A stretch of 19,655 nucleotides of DNA, taken from positions 1-19,655 of the forward strand of contig JBMNQS010000040.1 in assembly GCA_050944255.1 (NCBI GenBank), written 5' to 3'. The DNA is from JBMNQS01 sp050944255. Lineage in GTDB: Bacteria > Bacillota > Clostridia > Christensenellales > Maliibacteriaceae. Shown piece by piece: positions 13,922 through 19,655 of this stretch (positions are counted from its first letter, which is position 1; every line of letters begins with the position of its first letter). A program made the translations under genes and the position numbers. A model generated the notes under the pieces. The model did no database searches. It had not been told where the DNA came from and was given only the letters and a program-made list of their open reading frames with translations.

Positions 13922-15400
13922 TTAGCTTTGATGCTTCTTTTCCAAATTATTCATCTTTTTTGCCCTTTCCCAGTATTTATCCATTTCATCAAGGGGCGTA
14001 TCGGGTAAGTTCAGGCCCTCGTCGGTCATCATGCGCTCCATGGCGGAAAACCGGCTGATGAACTTTTCGCTGGACCTCCCGAGCGCCTCTTCGCCCTGAA
14101 ATCCCAGAAGGCGCGCCACATTCACCGCCGCAAACAGCAGATCGCCCAGCTCGTCCTCGATCAGGGCGCCGTTTCGCTGCGCAACGGCCGCTTTCACTTC
14201 CTCTATCTCCTCCAGCAGCTTGTCCATGGCGCCCGAGGCGTCCGGCCAGTCAAATCCCACCTGGGCGGCCTTCTGCTGGAGCTTCTGCGCCCGCATCAGC
14301 GCCGGAAGGTTATGAGGCACGTCCTCCAGCACCTCCGCCTGCGTCTTCTGGCCCTTGACCTGCTTTTTGATCTCCTCCCAGTTTTTCAGCACTTCGCCGC
14401 TGCCCGATACCCGGACGTCCCCAAAAATGTGCGGATGGCGCTGGATCATCTTGCGGCATTCTGCGGTGATCACCTCGCGGATGTCGAAGCGCCCATGCTC
14501 CCTGCCGATATTGGCGTGGAAGACCACCTGGAGCATCACGTCGCCCAGCTCCTCCACCATCTTGTCCGCGTCGTCCAGCTCGATGGCCTCCATGGCCTCG
14601 TAGACTTCCTCGAGAAAATTGTGCTTGATGGATAGATGCGTCTGCTCCCTGTCCCACGGGCAGCCCCCCGGCCCGCGCAGGATAGCGATGATCTCCACCA
14701 GTTCGTCAAAGCCGAACTGCTCAAGATGGTAGCCCGCAACCGGCGGCACGAAAACGGCGGAGGTATGGTCCAGCTCCTTCTGCCGGTCCAGCTCGTAGAG
14801 CGGGATTTTTCTCACGCTTTCGCCGGTGACGAAATAGATTTGGTGGCCGCCGGGATAATAATCCGACAGCTTCAGCTTCACCTGGGAGGCGCAAAGGGCA
14901 TTGTCCAGTTCCAGCACAATCAGCGCCTGGCGGATATTGATGCGGGCATCGTCGATGGACGAGGCGCAGAGCGTCACAAAACCGCCCGTCTCTTGGACGC
15001 AGCCCGCCTGGGCGGCTTTACCGCAGACGTCCGCGGCGGCGCCGACGCCGGGAATAAATTTTAGCGCTATCCCGGCTTCCTTCGCCCGCGCGGCAAGCCG
15101 GCACACCACCGCGTCCAGCATGTCTCCCGCCCCGGGCACACAGTAGGCCGCCGGCCCGGTTCCGGCTCTTTCAATGAGCCGCTCCGCAGCGGCATCCGCA
15201 AAGGCGTCGAAATCGCCGCTGTTTTCATAAAGGTCGTCCAGGCTCTCGTAGTCCAGGCCGTTTCTCTCCAGCCAGTCGGCCACACCGTGGCGGCTGGTCC
15301 GAAGCACGCGCGCACACTGCCCCATCAGCGTTTCGGCGGCGTTCAGGGTTAAATGCTCCGGCCCCGACGGTCCCAGGCCCACGATCAGAAGTTCTTTCAT
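13922..15400 (-). CDS. mazG: Tetrapyrrole methylase-MazG fusion protein (YabN family)
   Basis: A two-part protein of about 492 residues. The N-terminal half (about 1-220, opening MKELLIVGLGPSGPEHLTL, with the VPGAGD loop) is a SAM-dependent tetrapyrrole-methylase-like domain. The C-terminal half is a tandem MazG NTP pyrophosphohydrolase: GGCPWDREQTH (245-255), EEVYE (264-268) and EELGD (283-287) in the first unit, and EEIEE plus EDELGD near 397-420 in the second. It probably cleans up abnormal NTPs to NMP and pyrophosphate; the methylase substrate is unknown. I prefer ATG at 15398-15400 because AGGTGAT, matching the 16S 3' end, sits in front of it. GTG at 15409 and ATG at 15406 are in frame and overlap the flippase stop. 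Either way the gene is coupled to the flippase upstream. Confidence 0.95.
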   Translation of the reverse strand: MKELLIVGLGPSGPEHLTLNAAETLMGQCARVLRTSRHGVADWLERNGLDYESLDDLYENSGDFDAFADAAAERLIERAGTGPAAYCVPGAGDMLDAVVCRLAARAKEAGIALKFIPGVGAAADVCGKAAQAGCVQETGGFVTLCASSIDDARINIRQALIVLELDNALCASQVKLKLSDYYPGGHQIYFVTGESVRKIPLYELDRQKELDHTSAVFVPPVAGYHLEQFGFDELVEIIAILRGPGGCPWDREQTHLSIKHNFLEEVYEAMEAIELDDADKMVEELGDVMLQVVFHANIGREHGRFDIREVITAECRKMIQRHPHIFGDVRVSGSGEVLKNWEEIKKQVKGQKTQAEVLEDVPHNLPALMRAQKLQQKAAQVGFDWPDASGAMDKLLEEIEEVKAAVAQRNGALIEDELGDLLFAAVNVARLLGFQGEEALGRSSEKFISRFSAMERMMTDEGLNLPDTPLDEMDKYWERAKKMNNLEKKHQS

Positions 15401-15405
15401 ATCCA

Positions 15406-17001
15406 TCACCTGCGCAACAGTTTCATTTTTTGAAGAAGCGCGGCAATGCGCTCTCCCTTAGGTAATAATACCATATCCTGGGCCGTAGCGGCGCCGGTAA
15501 GCAAAAGCGCGGCGGCATATACGACAATTCCCGCCAATATGCACAGCAGCACCAGCGCGCCCCGCGGCAGAACACCGGAGAAAAACCGCAGCAGCAGCCA
15601 TACGGCGGCGCCCATCAGCGCCGTCGACAGCGCAGGCAGCAAAAGGCCGTTTTTTATATCCAGCCGCAGGTTCAGTTTTTTCACCACGGCGACAGCGCCC
15701 AGCGCCATGGCCACCGCGTAGCAAACCACCGTGCCGACGGGCGCCCCGTAGATGCCCACCGACGGAATGCCCAGAAGCACCCAGTTTAAGACGATCTTCA
15801 TCACCGCCCCCAGCGCCAGGAATTTCACCGGCGACCTCACGTCGCCCATCCCCTGCAAAATGGCGGTGGTGGCATAATTGACGCACAGAAAGACCATCCC
15901 CGGCACCGACAGGCACAACAGCCGGGCGGACATCTGCACCTCCGCGGGCGTCAGGCTCCGGTAGAGCGTACCGATCATAGGCTCTGCAATCAGCAGCATC
16001 CCCACCGCGCTTGGAAGCGCCACCAGGACGCACAGCTTCATGCTGCCGCTGGACTTGAGCCTCAGGTAATGGAGCTCTCCCCGGGCCACGGACTGGGAAA
16101 CCGACGGCACCAGACTCATCTGAAGGGCCACCATAATGGCGGTGGGCATGTACACCAGCGTATTGACCACGCCGCCCAAAAGCCCCAGCTGAGCCGTGCT
16201 CTCGGCTACCGGCAGACCGATGCTGCCCAGGCGGGAGACCACCAGTGCGCTGTCCACCAGAGAGACCATGGGCATGATGGACGCCCCCAGCGTAATGGGC
16301 ATGGCCACTTTGAGCATCCGCAGAGCGGCCTGTCCCCGCGCCGCTTTATCTTCAGTGCCTCCGGAACGGGGCCGCTCTTTATGGATACGGCGGTACGTAT
16401 AGGCCATCAGGCCCAGCGCCAGCGCTTCGGAAAGCGTGACGCCCAGAAGCGCCCCCGCCGCGCCGCGCTCTACGCCGCCATCCATCCACAGCCACGCCAG
16501 GTAAAGCCCGAAGATGAGCCTGCCCACCTGTTCCGTCACCTGCGATACGGCGGTGGGCACCATGTCCCGCATCCCCTGGAAATAGCCGCGGTAGGCGGAC
16601 AACAGCGCCACGAACAAAAGCGCCGGCGCAATGGCGCGGATGCCCGGCGCCGCCTGAGGGTTGCCCACGGCGGAGGCAATGGGTCCGGCCAAGCAAAACA
16701 AAAGGACGGACGTAACGGCGCCTATCCATAAAAGCAGCGTCCGGGAGGATTTGAAAATAGGTTGCGCACCCTCTCCCGTCACCGCGCTTTCGGCCACCAG
16801 TTTGGAAATGGCCGTGGGAATGCCGGTGGTTGAAAACACCAGCAGATAACTGTAGATGGGAAAGACAAGCGAGTAAAGCCCCATACCCTGCGCGCCGATG
16901 AGCGCCGTGAGCGGGATGCGGTACAGCGCGCCGACGATCTTGACCACGATACCGGCGGCGCTGAGTATGAAGGTGCCTTGAAGCAAAGATTTTCTGCGCA
17001 T
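15406..17001 (-). CDS. SpoVB/YabM-like MOP-family membrane flippase, copy 1
   Basis: 531 residues with about 14 hydrophobic helices: a multidrug/oligosaccharidyl-lipid/polysaccharide (MOP) exporter of the polysaccharide-synthesis/SpoVB branch, related to lipid II flippases. It opens with QGTFILSAAGIVVKIVGALYRIPLTALIG and contains STTGIPTAISKLVAESA and YRGYFQGMRDMVPTAVSQVTEQVGR, which are typical of SpoVB/YabM. The stop overlaps upstream start options of the MazG fusion gene, the order found at Bacillus yabM-yabN. The substrate could be a lipid-linked wall precursor; not provable here. It is a close paralog of the next gene upstream. ATG at 16999-17001 has AAAGG about ten bases upstream. Near the C-terminus it shares a 22-nt identical AT-rich block with copy 2. 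Confidence 0.93.
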   Translation of the reverse strand: MRRKSLLQGTFILSAAGIVVKIVGALYRIPLTALIGAQGMGLYSLVFPIYSYLLVFSTTGIPTAISKLVAESAVTGEGAQPIFKSSRTLLLWIGAVTSVLLFCLAGPIASAVGNPQAAPGIRAIAPALLFVALLSAYRGYFQGMRDMVPTAVSQVTEQVGRLIFGLYLAWLWMDGGVERGAAGALLGVTLSEALALGLMAYTYRRIHKERPRSGGTEDKAARGQAALRMLKVAMPITLGASIMPMVSLVDSALVVSRLGSIGLPVAESTAQLGLLGGVVNTLVYMPTAIMVALQMSLVPSVSQSVARGELHYLRLKSSGSMKLCVLVALPSAVGMLLIAEPMIGTLYRSLTPAEVQMSARLLCLSVPGMVFLCVNYATTAILQGMGDVRSPVKFLALGAVMKIVLNWVLLGIPSVGIYGAPVGTVVCYAVAMALGAVAVVKKLNLRLDIKNGLLLPALSTALMGAAVWLLLRFFSGVLPRGALVLLCILAGIVVYAAALLLTGAATAQDMVLLPKGERIAALLQKMKLLRR

Positions 17002-17063
17002 AGGATTCTGCCTTTCGGAGCGCTACGCTTAGCATGTCCAAAACAAGCCTGCGCACACGCTCC

Positions 17064-17092
17064 AAAAAGGGCCCGGAAAAACGGCGGGCCTT
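17064..17092 (-). terminator. Probable terminator between the two flippase genes
   Basis: The minus-strand RNA reads GGCCCG, a nine-base loop, CGGGCC, then C and UUUUU (17068-17064). The 6-bp stem is GC-only with a short U run, so termination may be partial. It lies 12 bp after the stop of copy 2, in a 102-bp gap without other features. Confidence 0.6.
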
Positions 17093-17103
17093 GAAAAACC
17101 CGG

Positions 17104-18705
17104 TTACCTGCGCGGCGCTTTAAGTTTGGATAAGACCGCGGCGATACGCTGGCCCATAGGTAATAATACCATATCCTGCGTGCCGACGGCGCCTGTCAAA
17201 ATCAAAAGCAGAAAATAGACCGCCACGCCTCCGGCAACGGCGGCCAGAACCAGCAGAATACCTGCCGCATCACCCATAAAGCGTACGATCAGCAGCACGG
17301 CGGCGCCCATGCCCAGCGTGGCCAGCAGCGGAAGGAAAAGGCCCCGGACCAGGTCGAACTTCACATCCAGCCTCTTCATGACCGACAGCACGCTCATGAC
17401 GGCGGCCACAAAGTAGCAGCAGACCGTGGCGATGGGCGCGCCCAGTATGCCTACGGACGGGATGCCCAGAAGCACGAAGTTTAAAACCAGCTTCACCGCG
17501 GCGCCCAGAGACAGGTGGCGCACCGGCGCCATGATATTGCCCGCCCCCTGCAAAATGCCGGTGGCGGCGTGGGTCACCGACAGGAAAATCATGCCGGCGG
17601 CGCTCAGCCGCAGCAGCTGCACCGACAGGGAAAGCTCCGCCACGCTCAAGGTCGGGTACAAGAGGGCGATCATCGGCTCGGCGATGAGAAACAGTCCCAG
17701 CGCGGCGGGGAGCGCCACAAGGACGCAGAGTTTCAGTCCGCCCCGGGCCTTGAGTTTCAGCATGCGTATGTCGTTTTGCGCCCTGGACTGGGAGACAGCC
17801 GGCACAAGGCTCATCTGAAGGGCCACCGTCACCACGGTGGGCATGAACGCCAGCGTATTGACCACGCCGGTCAAAAGTCCCAATTGGGCCGTGCCCTGCT
17901 CCACGGAATAGCCGATGCTCTGCAGCCGCGAGACCACCAAAGCGCTGTCGATCAGGCCCACCAGGGGCATGATGGACGCCCCCAGCGTAATGGGAACGGC
18001 CACCTTGAGGATTTGTCCGACAATAGAACCGGCTCCCTGCCGGGAGTAGGCAAGGGGACGCTCCTGCCGGCGGCGCCTTTCAAAGCTGAAAAACATATAC
18101 ATAAGAACGATCAGCGCGGCAACCTCGGAAAGCATGACGCCAAAGAGGGCCCCCGCCGCGCCGCGCTCCACGCCCATGCCCAGCCACCGCCACGCGAAGT
18201 ACAGGCCCAGACCCAGCTTCGCCACCTGTTCCACAATCTGCGAGACGGCGGTGGGCATCATTTCCTGGTAGCCCTGCAGATAGCCGCGATACGCCGAAAG
18301 GATGGAGACGAATAAAAGCGCAGGCGCCACGGCGCGGATGCCGTGCGCGGCGCCTGCGTTACCCACAAGTCCCGCAATCGGCTCCGCCAGGACGAACAGC
18401 AGCACCGCCGAGATAAGGCCGACCCACAAAAGCAGCATACGGGAGACGCGGAAGATCCGAAGCGCCCTGTTTTCATCGCCCCGAACCGCGCTCTCGGCCA
18501 CCAGCTTGGAGATGGCCGTGGGAATGCCGGCGGTGGAAAACACCAGAAGGTAGCTGTAAATGGGGAAGGCCAGCATGTAGAGCCCTATCCCCTCCGGCCC
18601 GATCAGCGCCGTCAGCGGAACGCGGTACAGCGCGCCGATCACCTTGACGAGGATTCCCGCGGCGCCTAAAATAACCGTGCCCTGTATAAATGTCTTTTTC
18701 CGCAT
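17104..18705 (-). CDS. SpoVB/YabM-like MOP-family membrane flippase, copy 2
   Basis: 533 residues, same architecture as copy 1 and clearly its paralog: the opening QGTVILGAAGILVKVIGALYRVPLTALIG, the block STAGIPTAISKLVAESAV, YRGYLQGYQEMMPTAVSQIVEQVAK, and the ending TQDMVLLPMGQRIAAVLSKLKAPRR all align without gaps or with very small ones. About 14 membrane helices. Likely moves a lipid-linked sugar or peptidoglycan precursor across the membrane; divergence from copy 1 suggests a different substrate, partner or growth stage. ATG at 18703-18705 has GGAGG seven bases upstream. It is the first gene of its unit; the 219 bp upstream hold a hairpin and the terminator of the aldo/keto reductase gene but no promoter I would defend. 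Confidence 0.93.
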   Translation of the reverse strand: MRKKTFIQGTVILGAAGILVKVIGALYRVPLTALIGPEGIGLYMLAFPIYSYLLVFSTAGIPTAISKLVAESAVRGDENRALRIFRVSRMLLLWVGLISAVLLFVLAEPIAGLVGNAGAAHGIRAVAPALLFVSILSAYRGYLQGYQEMMPTAVSQIVEQVAKLGLGLYFAWRWLGMGVERGAAGALFGVMLSEVAALIVLMYMFFSFERRRRQERPLAYSRQGAGSIVGQILKVAVPITLGASIMPLVGLIDSALVVSRLQSIGYSVEQGTAQLGLLTGVVNTLAFMPTVVTVALQMSLVPAVSQSRAQNDIRMLKLKARGGLKLCVLVALPAALGLFLIAEPMIALLYPTLSVAELSLSVQLLRLSAAGMIFLSVTHAATGILQGAGNIMAPVRHLSLGAAVKLVLNFVLLGIPSVGILGAPIATVCCYFVAAVMSVLSVMKRLDVKFDLVRGLFLPLLATLGMGAAVLLIVRFMGDAAGILLVLAAVAGGVAVYFLLLILTGAVGTQDMVLLPMGQRIAAVLSKLKAPRR

Positions 18706-18795
18706 GAGCCGCCTCCAGACGTACGTTTACTCTTTGTGCACTAGTAGAATGTATTCGTGAAGGCGGCGGTTTATTGCAATTAAATGCTCAGCAAT

Positions 18796-18842
18796 GGCTG
18801 CCCCGCCGCGGTTGCGCCGCAAGCGAGCCCGGGGAGGCAGCC
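18796..18842. repeat. GC-rich compound hairpin upstream of flippase copy 2
   Basis: Arms GGCTGCC (18796-18802) and GGCAGCC (18836-18842), extended by two C-G pairs across a bulged A, enclose an inner hairpin GCGG-TTGCG-CCGC (18808-18820). It lies in the 219-bp gap 18706-18924, just downstream (minus strand) of the terminator at 18874-18899 and about 90 bp before the start codon of copy 2. It could be an extragenic repeat or part of a leader RNA. Confidence 0.5.
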
Positions 18843-18873
18843 GCAGCGAGAAAATCCGGCCTTTCCCGCGCAA

Positions 18874-18899
18874 TTAAAACAGGGGGCCCCGGCCCCCTG
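18874..18899 (-). terminator. Intrinsic terminator after the aldo/keto reductase gene
   Basis: The minus-strand RNA reads CAGGGGGC, loop CGGG, GCCCCCUG, then UUUUAA (18879-18874). It starts 25 bp after the stop codon at 18925. Confidence 0.82.
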
Positions 18900-18924
18900 A
18901 GAATAAAAACTTTTAAACGGCTCT

Positions 18925-19655
18925 TTACATCAGCAGGTTGCCCGCCGCGCGGTAAAGATCGTACCACTGCTTGCGGCTCAGTTCCACATTGACGCCCTGG
19001 CAGGCGTCGCGGATGCGCTCGGGGCGGGTGGACCCGAGCACCACCTGCATGTCCGCCGGATGGCGCAGAATCCACGCCACCGTCAGCGCCCCGGGCGTGA
19101 TGCCCAGTTCGGCGGACATCTTGTCCATGGCGGCGTTCAATTCCAGGTATTCCGGGCTGCCGATAAACGGACGGGTCATGATTTTTCCCTCGATGATGGA
19201 GCCGGTTACAGGACTCTTGGCCGCTCGGAAGGGCGACCAAGCCTGCACCGTGCAGTCGGTATAGCGGCAGTAATCCAAAAGCCCGTCGTCATGTCCGATG
19301 CTGGCCGTCTCGGCCCGGTTGACGCTGATGGACTGGTCGATCAGCTTCGTGTGGCCCAATGTGAACTGCAATTGATTGCAGACGAGCGGCTGCCGGACGT
19401 ATTTTTGGATCATCTTCATCTGCATGGTGTTCATATTGCTCACACCGAAATGCTTCACCTTGCCGGCGGCCTGGAGTTTATCAAACGCGGAGGCAATCTC
19501 CTGGGGCTCGTACAGGGCGTCGGGACGGTGCAGCAGGTAAACGTCGATGTAATCGGTCTGGAGGCGCTTTAAACTGGCGTCGCAAGCCTCCAGAATGTGT
19601 TTTTCCGAAAAATCGTAATAGGTGCCCTCCGGCGTGGAAACAATGCCGCATTTGG
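18925..19655 (-). CDS. Aldo/keto reductase (YdhF-type), N-terminus cut by window edge
   Basis: NADPH-dependent oxidoreductase with a TIM-barrel fold; the visible 243 residues lack the first part of the protein, including the Asp-Tyr-Lys portion of the catalytic tetrad. Seen: KCGIVSTPEGTYYDFS at the edge, then LKRLQTDYIDVYLLHRPD with the catalytic His, AGKVKHFGVSNMN, VCNQLQFTLGHTKLID, and the C-terminal cofactor region VAWILRHPADMQVVLGSTRPERIRDA. The motifs, especially the SKCGI-like start and LLHRPD, point to the YdhF group (COG4989). Substrate unknown. It ends in a strong terminator, so it belongs to a different transcription unit from the flippases. Confidence 0.93.
   Translation of the reverse strand, partial: KCGIVSTPEGTYYDFSEKHILEACDASLKRLQTDYIDVYLLHRPDALYEPQEIASAFDKLQAAGKVKHFGVSNMNTMQMKMIQKYVRQPLVCNQLQFTLGHTKLIDQSISVNRAETASIGHDDGLLDYCRYTDCTVQAWSPFRAAKSPVTGSIIEGKIMTRPFIGSPEYLELNAAMDKMSAELGITPGALTVAWILRHPADMQVVLGSTRPERIRDACQGVNVELSRKQWYDLYRAAGNLLM

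Noticed and set aside
18730..18780. Possible sporulation sigma factor promoter before flippase copy 2 (CATTCTA as a -10)
   Set aside because: The -10 fits CATnnTA, but no -35 lies at the right distance; a TTGCAA nearby gives only a poor sigma-A -10. Not defensible from sequence alone.
1..19655. CRISPR array, prophage, insertion sequence, rRNA or tRNA gene
   Set aside because: I looked for regularly spaced repeats, transposase or integrase motifs and tRNA-like cloverleafs on both strands and saw none. The direct repeats present are explained by paralogous genes or palindrome units.

Overview
The window reads as chromosomal housekeeping DNA from a GC-rich member of the Firmicutes, most likely class Clostridia. 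The evidence is HPr kinase/phosphorylase, a YabN-type MazG fusion, RqcP, HU, tandem SpoVB-family flippases, a YacL-type PIN-TRAM protein, AGGAGG-type ribosome binding sites, and TTG and GTG starts. I see no phage, plasmid, transposase, CRISPR, rRNA or tRNA signature. Seventeen protein genes are supported: sixteen on the minus strand and one on the plus strand. Minus-strand genes are described here in their own direction, from high to low coordinates.

Right edge, 19655-15400: a partial aldo/keto reductase ends at a hairpin terminator. Two SpoVB-like MOP-family flippases follow in tandem, with a probable terminator between them. The second is coupled to the tetrapyrrole-methylase/MazG fusion protein. 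Then come HU, with its own terminator, and a second unit of rqcP-ispF-radA (13426-11310). The order SpoVB-like, MazG, (HU), RqcP matches the Bacillus yabM-yabN-yabO locus, but yabP and yabQ, which would follow in many spore formers, are replaced by ispF and radA.

Centre, 11310-9435: radA converges on the only plus-strand gene, a 131-residue protein with two cysteine pairs. The two share a perfect 18-bp-stem terminator. That gene is divergent from a membrane PIN-TRAM protein (YacL family), and both promoters are legible. The PIN-TRAM leader carries a perfect 30-bp palindrome just downstream of its predicted start point. radA, yacL and ispF together recall the radA-disA-yacL-ispD-ispF neighbourhood of other Firmicutes, rearranged and without disA or ispD here.

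Left centre, 9209-4201: a compact operon encodes a membrane-anchored FHA protein, a SEDS glycosyltransferase (FtsW/RodA/SpoVE family), a class B penicillin-binding protein, and UvrC. The first three form a plausible peptidoglycan synthesis module. UvrC follows after 9 bp with no visible Shine-Dalgarno.

Between uvrC and the next gene is a 294-bp stretch packed with palindromes. Then come a Cof-type HAD phosphatase, hprK and a ROK-family sugar kinase, packed end to end and plausibly linked to carbon catabolite control. The left end holds a membrane protein with a very acidic tail behind a clear promoter, and the start of a tRNA-dihydrouridine synthase gene that runs off the window.

I found no obvious new multi-gene system. 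The items most worth a second look are the 30-bp palindrome in the yacL leader, the palindrome cluster upstream of the HAD gene, the degenerate phosphopeptide site of the FHA protein, the 22-nt identical AT-rich block inside both spoVB paralogs, and the two uncharacterised small proteins.
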